From an uncultured Flavobacteriaceae bacterium (lineage in GTDB: Bacteria > Bacteroidota > Bacteroidia > Flavobacteriales > Flavobacteriaceae): a stretch of DNA of 64,000 nt. A program made the position numbers and the translations under genes. The DNA lies in contig CALSUF010000002.1 of the NCBI GenBank assembly GCA_943789465.1, positions 1 through 64,000 of the forward strand, read 5' to 3'. Shown here piece after piece: positions 1 to 7,178 of the stretch. The notes under the pieces were generated by a model, which was given only the letters and a program-made list of their open reading frames with translations, made no database searches and was not told the DNA's origin. Each line of letters begins with the position of its first letter. The first letter of the stretch is position 1.

Positions 1-337
1 TCTTTTGTTTTTTGAGAAAGATCAAATCCCTTCAGGTAAGGCAGTTATGTGGCCCCTTCTAGAAAAATTAGGACAGCTGAAAAACACAAATCCTGCATTA
101 AATGGCGGTAAAAACCCAGCTACCTATACGGACATTGAAACAGCTAATTCCAAAGTTTTGGTTTTCAGCAGAGAAAAAAATAAGCATAAAATAGTTTTTA
201 TTGGCAACTTTTCTGGTGAAAAACAAACTTTAGAAAACCCCTCTATGGGGGCTTTGGATTATGATTCAGAACTAAAAATTAATGATAAAATATTGACTTT
301 AGAGCCTTGGGGGTTTAGAATATTTCTTCAAAATTAA
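1..337 (+). CDS. Alpha-amylase family glycosidase, C-terminal fragment (5' end outside window)
   Basis: The reading frame is open from the window edge and closes at TAA 335-337, so only about the last 112 residues are present. The visible part looks like the C-terminal all-beta domain of GH13 enzymes. It has a helix with WPLLEKLGQLKNTNPAL, as after the (beta/alpha)8 barrel, then short beta strands (KVLVFSREKNKHKIVFIGNF) ending in EPWGFRIFLQN, the usual last strand of SusG-like and alpha-glucosidase-like proteins. Catalytic residues would lie upstream and cannot be checked. The gene converges on a GH53 gene 100 bases away, which hints at a carbohydrate-use region to the left. Family is fairly sure; substrate is unknown. 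Confidence 0.7.
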   Translation, partial: LLFFEKDQIPSGKAVMWPLLEKLGQLKNTNPALNGGKNPATYTDIETANSKVLVFSREKNKHKIVFIGNFSGEKQTLENPSMGALDYDSELKINDKILTLEPWGFRIFLQN

Positions 338-436
338 ATATATAATTTGCTCTTATTATCATTAAACAGATAGTAACAGTTTAGCGGAAACGCATAAGGA
401 AAAGCCAACTTTTTCGGTGAGAATTTAAAATTATTT

Positions 437-1516
437 TTATTCAGTTTTAAATTCTCTCAATACAGGTAATGCCTTGCTTTCAAAGTCAAATAATGCTTGG
501 TTTTCCCAAGGAGAAGCGTCAATAGATTGATTGCCTTTCCACGAAATTAATTCACCACCCCAATAACAAAAACCAATCCCATTTTCTACGTCATTCGTTA
601 GTTGTTTAATTTTCTTTAAAAATTCTCTTTGCCCTTCAATTGTTGCTGGATATGCGGGTAAAATAAGTTGTTCATCTAAACCTACAATATTATTTGTCCA
701 ATCGTTCCATTCAAGTGTAAAAGGATAGGCTGTTTCGGCAATTAAGATATTCTTATTATGATTATTACTTAATAACTCCATTTTAGTTTTTAGATTTTCT
801 AAAGATTTACCATGCCATATTGGATAATAAGAAAGACCTATGATGTCATAATCTAGAGTGCTTACCTGGTTGAAAAACCAATCCGAATTATCTATTCCAG
901 CAAAATGTAAAATTATTTTAGTGATATTTGAATTAGTTCTTACTGCTGAAATCCCCATTTTCATTAGTTCGATAAAATTCTGATGATTATTTGAAATATG
1001 CCCATAAGGATGAAGAAACCCAGAATTAATTTCATTCCCGATTTGAATATAGTTAGGTTCTAGTTCTGTCACCACTCTTTTTGTGTAGTTGAAAACACTA
1101 TCCTTTAAAGTAGTGAAACTTATCTCTTGCCATTGGGTTGGTGTATCTTGATGCTCTGGATCTGCCCAACTGTCTGAATAATGAAGAGTTAACCAAGTTT
1201 TAAATCCATTAGCTTTTAGGGTTTCGGAAAACTGCTTTACTTCGTTAAACCCAGAGTGTTCATTAGTTGGATTTACCCAAAGTCTCAATCTAACAGTATT
1301 TATTCCATTTTCTTTTAGTATTAGTAAGAAGTTTTTCTGATTTTCATCCAAATCATAAAATATTGGATTTAAATTTGATATTTCTGGATAACTTGAAATG
1401 TCAACAGCAGAAATAAATTCTGAACCTTTGTTATTTAACTTTGGTACAATAAGATCTTCTTTATTACAAGAAATTAATATCAAAAATGATGCTAATAGTT
1501 GGATTTTAATATTCAT
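437..1516 (-). CDS. GH53 arabinogalactan endo-beta-1,4-galactanase-like lipoprotein
   Basis: This 359-residue protein is predicted to cut beta-1,4-galactan (pectic arabinogalactan). It begins with a lipoprotein signal ending in LILISC (Cys17), so it should be anchored to a membrane, probably the outer membrane. Family GH53 features are in order: VDISSYPEI at about 38, GINTVRLRLWVNP at 71, LHYSDSWADP at 111, GNEIN at 160-164 with the acid/base Glu162, GLSYYPIWHG at 227, and IAETAYPF with the likely nucleophile Glu261. The length is normal for a single-domain GH53. Neither neighbour is a SusC/SusD pair, so a full utilisation locus is not shown here. Confidence 0.88.
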   Translation of the reverse strand: MNIKIQLLASFLILISCNKEDLIVPKLNNKGSEFISAVDISSYPEISNLNPIFYDLDENQKNFLLILKENGINTVRLRLWVNPTNEHSGFNEVKQFSETLKANGFKTWLTLHYSDSWADPEHQDTPTQWQEISFTTLKDSVFNYTKRVVTELEPNYIQIGNEINSGFLHPYGHISNNHQNFIELMKMGISAVRTNSNITKIILHFAGIDNSDWFFNQVSTLDYDIIGLSYYPIWHGKSLENLKTKMELLSNNHNKNILIAETAYPFTLEWNDWTNNIVGLDEQLILPAYPATIEGQREFLKKIKQLTNDVENGIGFCYWGGELISWKGNQSIDASPWENQALFDFESKALPVLREFKTE

Positions 1517-1777
1517 TTTTAAAATTAGTGGTAACTAGTGGTTGAACTTTTTATTCTATTTTTATTTAGACAGGTTGATTTGTTTTGTCTTATATAATTT
1601 AGAAATATACAAAATTTAATTATTATGCAATTACAATTGATAGACCTAAAAACCCTTTGTTTCACAAGGGCTTCACTGCCATTCAATTTAAAGTTAATAA
1701 ATAGAAAAAATAAGAAGGGGAGTAGAAATCGGTTTAGTTTAGTGCGATCACAAATATAATTTTGATTTATTTTAATT

Positions 1778-1812
1778 CCCTGCGTTTCTCTCTGAAACGC
1801 AGGGTTTTTTGT
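1778..1812 (+). terminator. Strong intrinsic terminator without an upstream gene
   Basis: Arms CCCTGCGTTT (1778-1787) and AAACGCAGGG (1795-1804) pair perfectly around a 7-base loop, followed by TTTTTTGTTTC. The U-tract is only on the plus strand. The nearest plus-strand gene upstream ends at 337, more than 1.4 kb away beyond the minus-strand GH53 gene. Confidence 0.85.
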
Positions 1813-1875
1813 TTCTTTTTTTTATTAGGATTATTTGTTTTCTCTTAATAAACATATATTTTGTTTATTATTTAC

Positions 1876-1883
1876 TAAATTTG
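1876..1883 (+). promoter_or_regulatory. Bacteroidota -7 box TAAATTTG upstream of small lipoprotein gene
   Basis: TAAATTTG matches TAnnTTTG and lies 21 bases before the ATG at 1905. No well-spaced -33 TTG is seen. Confidence 0.55.
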
Positions 1884-1904
1884 AATAAACAAAATAAACA
1901 CATC

Positions 1905-2306
1905 ATGAAAAAAGTACTTTTTACAATTTTATCTCTATTCATACTATCATGTAGTAGTGATGATAATGACAGCAACGACAACAATGATAATAATCCAGAC
2001 ACTTCAATCAATTCTGATTTGGTAGGCACTTGGGTTGGTTCAGCCATTAGTGATGACAATCCAACTAATGTTGGTGTTCAAACAATTGCTTTCAATGCTG
2101 ATGGTACTGGGTCTATCACAGAAGTATTCCTTTTGCCACCTGAAACTTTTGAAGCTGAGCTAACATGGTATTCTAATGCGACTACAATCTTTGGTACTTT
2201 AGAAGGTCAATTGGATGAAATTGGATACGTTTTGTCTGAACAAAATCAAATGCTTCAACTTACTTTTCCAGAAGGAGATGTGGGAGAATACGTTAGATTG
2301 GATTAG
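1905..2306 (+). CDS. Small lipoprotein, lipocalin-like hypothetical
   Basis: The protein has 133 residues. The ATG at 1905 is chosen over a longer in-frame extension to 1809 because it places a clean lipoprotein signal (MKKVLFTILSLFILSC, Cys16) first, sits just after a -7 box, and avoids running through the terminator at 1778-1812. After the Cys come an acidic Asn/Asp linker (SSDDNDSNDNNDNN) and a compact beta-rich domain starting LVGTWVGSAI and containing AFNADGTGSI, the pattern of small lipocalin-like secreted domains in Bacteroidota. Function is unknown. A terminator follows directly. Confidence 0.75.
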   Translation: MKKVLFTILSLFILSCSSDDNDSNDNNDNNPDTSINSDLVGTWVGSAISDDNPTNVGVQTIAFNADGTGSITEVFLLPPETFEAELTWYSNATTIFGTLEGQLDEIGYVLSEQNQMLQLTFPEGDVGEYVRLD

Positions 2307-2328
2307 ATATATACACCAAACAAATTCT

Positions 2329-2364
2329 AAAAAAACCTTGCTAGAAATAGTAAGGTTTTTTTTT
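2329..2364 (+). terminator. Intrinsic terminator after small lipoprotein gene
   Basis: CCTTGCTA pairs with TAGTAAGG (one G-T wobble) around a GAAA tetraloop, with an A-run before and a run of nine T after. It begins about 22 bases after the stop at 2306. Confidence 0.85.
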
Positions 2365-2426
2365 AGTATATGTACTGATATATTTAATTTACATTAGATT
2401 TGTATCTATAACTATAATAAAAACAA

Positions 2427-2894
2427 ATGCCATTTAACATTGTACTTGTAGAGCCCGAAATACCAAATAATACGGGTAATATAGGCAGACTGAGCTTGGC
2501 ATCAGGGTCAGTGTTGCATTTGGTCAAACCGTTTGGGTTTGAGTTGAGTGATGCTCGACTCAAAAGAGCCGGACTGGACTATTGGAAATACATTACAGTC
2601 AAGATTTATGAGAACTTAGAAGAGTTTCTAAACATCCATAAACATAAGACGATGGTCTTCCTGTCAAGTGCTGCAGAAAAGAGTTACGTTTCTATTGATT
2701 TTAGAGACGATTTGTTTTTTGTATTTGGAAAAGAATCAGTTGGGTTGCCAAAAAATCTCGTCGCAGACAACTCAGATAAACTCTATAAAATCCCCATTCA
2801 TAGTCCGCATGTGAGAAGCTTAAATTTAGCCAATGCCGTAAGTATAGTGGTGTTTGAAGGCTTGCGATCCTTGGAGGTTTCAAAAGAAGCCTAA
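2427..2894 (+). CDS. trmL: tRNA (cytidine(34)-2'-O)-methyltransferase
   Basis: TrmL methylates the 2'-O of the wobble base in tRNA-Leu using S-adenosylmethionine. The 155-residue single-domain SPOUT protein starts MPFNIVLVEPEIPNNTGNIG, the family signature, followed by RLSLASGSVLHLVKPFGF and LKRAGLDYW. The C-terminal knot is FVFGKESVGLPK and PHVRSLNLANAVSIVVFEGL. Length and motifs match the family. A -7 box TAGATTTG lies at 2395-2402. The 3' end overlaps the convergent methyltransferase gene by 15 bases. Confidence 0.93.
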   Translation: MPFNIVLVEPEIPNNTGNIGRLSLASGSVLHLVKPFGFELSDARLKRAGLDYWKYITVKIYENLEEFLNIHKHKTMVFLSSAAEKSYVSIDFRDDLFFVFGKESVGLPKNLVADNSDKLYKIPIHSPHVRSLNLANAVSIVVFEGLRSLEVSKEA

Positions 2895-4067
2895 CCGACA
2901 CTCAATCACTAATTTTTTGTCTTTAGAAGTTGTAAAAAACAAATATAAATCTCCACCATCGTTGAGTTTAAATAGTGTTTTGAGAGTTTCAGTTTTTTCT
3001 GAAAAATTCCGTGTTTTTACATTGGCTTTTAGGCCGCCAATCATTTTTTTTAAAGGTTTCTTTTGATAGGGATGGAAATTAGAAATCGCATATATTTTAC
3101 CTGGAAAATCGGTTATCTTTTCACTGCTCGAATATAAATGCGTGTGTAAGTCTAGTTTATCCAGCTTAAATTGTTCCGAAATTAATTGAAATGCCCCTGA
3201 TTTCATTACGGCAGCATTTGGCTCGTATAAATACCGCTTTGGTGTGTTGTAGCTAGCTACCGCCGTTTCTTCCTCTATTATTTCAAAGGAAAAATATTCA
3301 TCGCCATTCGGGTGGCTGTTAAGCGTGTGAATCGTCGCCATGCCTTCAAAACTCTGTTCTTGATGAAACAACAGCTCCTTTACTTCATTTTTTACTGCCA
3401 CAACATAAATGTTTTTCACGTTTTTTAGAGTTTTCAAACCAACACTGATATCGAGCATTGGAGACATTTTTATAAGTATGTTTTTGGAATGCTTAAAAAA
3501 CAAATCTTGATGGATTATTACATTCGGACTGCAATCCTCAATCAAGAATTTTTTATTTTTTTGTGCGTCGCGACGTGAGGGGTCAATGTATATCCAATCA
3601 AAAGTATCTGAACACGATTTTAAAAATTCAATTCCATCTTTGGAGTGCGTCGTAATGTTTTTTGCCTTTAAAACTTCAAAATTATAAGCAGCAATTTCAG
3701 CCAATTTAGGGTTCATTTCACAATGCACTACGGACTTAAATTGTTTTGAGAAATAATAACTATCCACCCCAAATCCACCTGTTAAATCTACTATAGATTC
3801 ACCTTGCATAAATCCGCTTTTAATCTTTGCAGCAGTTTCCGAAGACGTCTGTTCTATATTGAGTTTATTTGGGTAAAAGATACCTGGCGTTTCAAACCAA
3901 GTTTTTAATTTTAAAACACATTTTTTCTTCGCTTCAATTTGTTCGATGAGTTCTTTAATATCAAGACCTTCAAAAGGACTTCCCTTTAGAATTAATTCGT
4001 GAATATTAGAGTGTAAATGGTTCGTTATAAACTCTTGAATAGCGCTATTGAGAATCACTTTATTCAC
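2880..4067 (-). CDS. Class I SAM-dependent methyltransferase with THUMP-like domain
   Basis: This 395-residue protein belongs to the Bacteroidota family often described as THUMP-like/PG_1098 ferredoxin-like methyltransferases. SAM-binding motif I is VDLTGGFGVDSYYF at about residues 93-106, followed by an acidic HCEMNPKL loop. The catalytic-type motif is IYIDPSRRD at about 159. The C-terminal third carries the THUMP-like fold with IGGLKANVKTRNF. It probably modifies RNA, but the substrate is not known. It is the last gene of a minus-strand run of RNA-modification genes, with no gap to the SpoU gene upstream. Confidence 0.8.
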   Translation of the reverse strand: MNKVILNSAIQEFITNHLHSNIHELILKGSPFEGLDIKELIEQIEAKKKCVLKLKTWFETPGIFYPNKLNIEQTSSETAAKIKSGFMQGESIVDLTGGFGVDSYYFSKQFKSVVHCEMNPKLAEIAAYNFEVLKAKNITTHSKDGIEFLKSCSDTFDWIYIDPSRRDAQKNKKFLIEDCSPNVIIHQDLFFKHSKNILIKMSPMLDISVGLKTLKNVKNIYVVAVKNEVKELLFHQEQSFEGMATIHTLNSHPNGDEYFSFEIIEEETAVASYNTPKRYLYEPNAAVMKSGAFQLISEQFKLDKLDLHTHLYSSSEKITDFPGKIYAISNFHPYQKKPLKKMIGGLKANVKTRNFSEKTETLKTLFKLNDGGDLYLFFTTSKDKKLVIECRLGFF

Positions 4068-4589
4068 CTAAAATGAATTATTTATTGATAATATTTTAGT
4101 GAATTCATACAGAGCAATACTTGTGGCTTGTACCACATTCATACTGCTGTTTTGCCCATACATTTCAATGTGAACTACAGCGTCACATTCTTCCAAAACA
4201 GAGTCCGAAACTCCATGATTTTCATCACCAATAACAAATGCTATTTTAGAGTTTTTCTCTAGTTTTAGCTCCGATATAGGAATGCTCTTGTCTGTAATTT
4301 CAAGTGCAATAAGGGTATAGTTTTGAGTTTTTAGTTCATGAATTTTTTCTGACAACGTTTCAAGCTGTTCAAACGAAACAGATTGTTCTGTTGCACGAGA
4401 TGTTTTTGTGAATTTCCGACCCAGTTCCACAGGGCTTCCACCGAGAATTAGGTGTTCAACTCCAAAAGCATCAGCGGTTCTAAATAAACTCCCCAAATTA
4501 GCAGCATGCGATACATTGTCACTTATTAAAACAATTGGAAAGCGTTGTTTTGTAAACTTAGAAGTGTAATGATTTAACTGCATAGTCAT
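4068..4589 (-). CDS. TrmH/SpoU family RNA 2'-O-methyltransferase
   Basis: The protein is a SPOUT methyltransferase of about 173 residues. Motif 1 is VLISDNVSHAANLGSLFRTADAFGVEHLIL, written here only to identify it as motif 1 (about residues 20-49). Motifs 2 and 3 are FVIGDENHGVSD and EMYGQNSSMNVVQATSIALYE. I place the start at ATG 4589 (MTMQLNHY) rather than at an upstream start, because this ATG directly follows the stop codon of the DUF4159 gene and avoids a 35-base overlap. It lacks the N-terminal extension of RlmB. The target (tRNA or rRNA) cannot be told from sequence. Confidence 0.83.
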   Translation of the reverse strand: MTMQLNHYTSKFTKQRFPIVLISDNVSHAANLGSLFRTADAFGVEHLILGGSPVELGRKFTKTSRATEQSVSFEQLETLSEKIHELKTQNYTLIALEITDKSIPISELKLEKNSKIAFVIGDENHGVSDSVLEECDAVVHIEMYGQNSSMNVVQATSIALYEFTKILSINNSF

Positions 4590-4590
4590 T

Positions 4591-5235
4591 CTAGTTTTCG
4601 AAAGCATATTTAATAATATTTGCACCCATTTTTAAGGCTTTTAAACGCACTGTCTCGGGGTCGTTGTGCACGTTCGCATCTTCCCAACCATCGCCCAAAT
4701 CACTTTCGAAAGTGAATAATAAAATTAATTTTCCTTCATGAAAATACCCTAATGCTTTTGGCGATAAACCATCGTGTTCGTGAATTTTTGGCAAGCCATT
4801 TGGAAATAAAAATGCATTGTTATAAATAGGATGCGTTAAAGGAATTTCACTCATTTTTTTATCAGGAAATACTGTTTTTAAGGCTTCCAAAACATAGGGT
4901 TTCATTCCGTAATTATCATCTATATGTAAAAACCCACCAGACAATAAATAGGTTCTTAAATTCTCAGATTCATATTCAGAAAAAACCACATTTCCATGCC
5001 CTGTCATGTGGATAAACGGGTATTCAAAAAGAGCGGTACTCCCCACTTCTACGGTATGGGGTTTGGCGTCCATTGCCGTTTGAATATTGGAGTTGCAAAA
5101 CTGAATTAAATTTTTTAAAGCAGTTGGATTGCTATACCAATCGCCACCACCATTATATTTCAAAACCGCTAAATTTTGGCTTTCACAGAAGTGAATCCCT
5201 AGAATTAATAAACTATATAAAAAGATTTTATTCAT
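4591..5235 (-). CDS. DUF4159 domain protein, exported
   Basis: This 214-residue protein has a short signal peptide (MNKIFLYSLLILGIHFCES) and then the DUF4159 domain: LAVLKYNGGGDWYSNPTAL, PFIHMTGHGNV, a LLSGGFLHIDDNYG segment and GWEDANVHNDPE near the C-terminus. The fold resembles class-I glutamine amidotransferase-like or ThuA-like domains. No enzyme activity is established. It overlaps the rsmE stop by 8 bases and abuts the SpoU gene, so the genes are probably translated from one message. Confidence 0.8.
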   Translation of the reverse strand: MNKIFLYSLLILGIHFCESQNLAVLKYNGGGDWYSNPTALKNLIQFCNSNIQTAMDAKPHTVEVGSTALFEYPFIHMTGHGNVVFSEYESENLRTYLLSGGFLHIDDNYGMKPYVLEALKTVFPDKKMSEIPLTHPIYNNAFLFPNGLPKIHEHDGLSPKALGYFHEGKLILLFTFESDLGDGWEDANVHNDPETVRLKALKMGANIIKYAFEN

Positions 5236-5932
5236 TGCAAAGTTGAATTGTGTGTCCCGCCACGATTCCTGCGGTTTCGGTTCGGAGTCTTGACGCTCCT
5301 AAAGATACAGCAATATACCCATGTTTCAAAGCAGTCTCTATTTCTTGAGGACTAAAATCACCTTCAGGCCCTATTAGTATAGTGATGGATTCTCCAGGTT
5401 TGATTTGATCTTTGAATTTTAACTTATTTCCGTGATCACAGTGCGCAATAAAAGTAGTTCCTTCTTGTGGGGTTTTTATAAATTCAGAAAAACGTGTGGC
5501 GGGTGCCATGGTTGGCAAATAGGAGTGAAGCGATTGTTTCATTGCCGATTGTAATATTTTTTCAAACCGTTCTGTTTTGATGATTTTTCGTTCACTGTTC
5601 TGACAAATAATTGGTGTGATTTTATTTACACCTATTTCGGTCGCTTTCTCAATAAACCATTCGTAGCGATCGTTCATTTTTGTGGGGGCAACGGCCAGAT
5701 GAATCGTATAAGGTTTTGGTGTTTCAAAGGTTGATTTTAAAATATTGACCACACATTTATTATGGTTTGGAATGACCACTTCTGCTTCAAACATCCAACC
5801 TTTTCCATTGGTTATTAAGAGTAAATCACCTGTGGATTTTCGTAATACTTTTACGATATGTCGACTTTCATCTTTTGAAAACTTAAAAGTTTTCGTTGCT
5901 GCATCAAGTTCAGAATTATAAAATAATTGCAT
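5228..5932 (-). CDS. rsmE: 16S rRNA (uracil(1498)-N(3))-methyltransferase
   Basis: RsmE methylates U1498 of 16S rRNA. The 234-residue protein has the N-terminal PUA-like part (SRHIVKVLRKSTGDLLLITNG) and the C-terminal SPOUT knot: EKATEIGVNKITPI, the SERKIIKTERFEKIL segment, ILIGPEGDFSPQE and SLGASRLRTETAGI. Length and all motifs are typical. The start overlaps nothing and lies 4 bases after the tsaD stop on the same strand, so tsaD-rsmE-DUF4159-SpoU-THUMP-like form one likely operon. Confidence 0.95.
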   Translation of the reverse strand: MQLFYNSELDAATKTFKFSKDESRHIVKVLRKSTGDLLLITNGKGWMFEAEVVIPNHNKCVVNILKSTFETPKPYTIHLAVAPTKMNDRYEWFIEKATEIGVNKITPIICQNSERKIIKTERFEKILQSAMKQSLHSYLPTMAPATRFSEFIKTPQEGTTFIAHCDHGNKLKFKDQIKPGESITILIGPEGDFSPQEIETALKHGYIAVSLGASRLRTETAGIVAGHTIQLCNE

Positions 5933-5936
5933 TTGA

Positions 5937-6959
5937 TTATAGTTTAAGTCGCGCCGTAGCCATAATGGTTTGATCTGCGTAATTTTTCTCTAAATATTTT
6001 AAATATCCTACAATAGCAATCATCGCTGCATTATCAGTTGTAAATTCAAAAGCAGGTACAAAAGTGTTCCACCCGTATTGATTTTCGGCTTGTTTCAAAG
6101 CTGCTCTGATTCCTGAGTTGGCAGAAACACCCCCTCCAATTGCTATGCGATTGACCCCTGTTTCTTTAACAGCTACTTTTAGTTTGTCCATCAAAATACC
6201 TACAATAGTATATTGTATAGATGCACATATATCGTTAAGATTTTCTTCAATAAATTGAGGATTTTCTTTCAATTGTTTTTGTATGAAATATAAGATAGCT
6301 GTTTTTAATCCTGAAAAACTAAAATTAAGACCTGCTACTTTAGGTTTTGTAAACTTAAACGCTTTGGGGTTTCCTAACTTTGCACGTTTGTCAATTTCGG
6401 GCCCTGCAGGATAGCCAAGACCTAAAATTTTACCACTTTTATCAAAAGCTTCTCCAACGGCATCGTCAATAGTTTCCCCTATAACTGTCATTTCAAAATG
6501 ATTATCCACACGAACAATTTGAGTATGCCCTCCAGAAATGGTCATTGCTAGAAACGGGAAATCAGGTTTTTCATAGCCGTCTTTTTCAATAAAATGCGCT
6601 AAAATATGTGCTTGCATGTGGTTCACATCAATCAAAGGAACATGGAGTCCGTAAGCCAATGACTTAGCAAATGAAGTTCCTACCAATAAAGATCCCATCA
6701 GTCCAGGACCTTGTGTAAATGCAACAGCATGAAGGTCTGTTAATGAAATTCCAGCTTGTTTTATAGCTTGATCGACTACAGGAACGATGTTTTGTTGATG
6801 TGCCCTTGAAGCCAATTCAGGAACCACACCTCCATATTTTTGATGAACTGCTTGGTTAGCAATAACATTACTCAGTACTTTTCCATTACACAAAACAGAG
6901 GCAGCCGTGTCATCACAAGAAGATTCAATTCCTAAAATGTATGTATTTTTTGAGCTCAT
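5937..6959 (-). CDS. tsaD: tRNA N6-adenosine threonylcarbamoyltransferase
   Basis: TsaD transfers the threonylcarbamoyl group to A37 of ANN-decoding tRNAs. The 340-residue protein has GIESSCDDTAASV at the N-terminus, the zinc/iron ligands in NHMQAH, the glycine-rich TISGGHTQIVRV, DDAVGEAFDKSGKILGL and the late NAAMIAIVGY motif. I start at ATG 6959 (MSSKNTYILG) rather than at a GTG two codons upstream. It is divergent from tamB with a 219-base gap, the usual arrangement in Flavobacteriaceae. Confidence 0.95.
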   Translation of the reverse strand: MSSKNTYILGIESSCDDTAASVLCNGKVLSNVIANQAVHQKYGGVVPELASRAHQQNIVPVVDQAIKQAGISLTDLHAVAFTQGPGLMGSLLVGTSFAKSLAYGLHVPLIDVNHMQAHILAHFIEKDGYEKPDFPFLAMTISGGHTQIVRVDNHFEMTVIGETIDDAVGEAFDKSGKILGLGYPAGPEIDKRAKLGNPKAFKFTKPKVAGLNFSFSGLKTAILYFIQKQLKENPQFIEENLNDICASIQYTIVGILMDKLKVAVKETGVNRIAIGGGVSANSGIRAALKQAENQYGWNTFVPAFEFTTDNAAMIAIVGYLKYLEKNYADQTIMATARLKL

Positions 6960-7178
6960 TAACACGTTTTAGCGATAATATTCGTTTAATTTGTAATTAA
7001 ATAAACGACTTGGTTTATCCATTCATAGGATGACTGCAAAGAAATAAAAAAAATAGCACTAAAATAAATGCTTTGAGTAGTTTAAATTTTAGCATAAATA
7101 GTTAAATTGTAAATATAATAACCAATCTCGCATATCAATAAATATTTTAAAATACTGAAAAAAGTTTTAACTTCAATC

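Larger units (their letters stand above)
1517..1904. other. 388-base gap between GH53 gene and small lipoprotein gene
   Basis: I see no convincing gene here. The gap holds a strong terminator hairpin (1778-1812) that does not follow any visible plus-strand gene, a weak inverted repeat CCCTT...AAGGG near 1653-1670, and the -7 box of the lipoprotein gene at 1876-1883. The 100 bases before the terminator could belong to an unannotated short transcript or be left over from a lost gene. Confidence 0.5.

Noticed and set aside
1-1516. Complete polysaccharide utilisation locus
   Set aside because: Only an amylase tail and a GH53 gene are visible, on opposite strands, with no SusC/SusD pair.
1650-1680. 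Inverted repeat CCCTT...AAGGG before the orphan terminator, considered as a tRNA end or attachment site
   Set aside because: No cloverleaf can be folded around it, no integrase is near, and no second copy occurs in the window.
1809-1904. Longer N-terminus for the small lipoprotein
   Set aside because: It would begin inside the terminator region and bury the lipoprotein signal; ATG 1905 fits better.
4590-4625. Upstream start for the SpoU methyltransferase
   Set aside because: It overlaps the DUF4159 coding end and adds residues not seen in the family.
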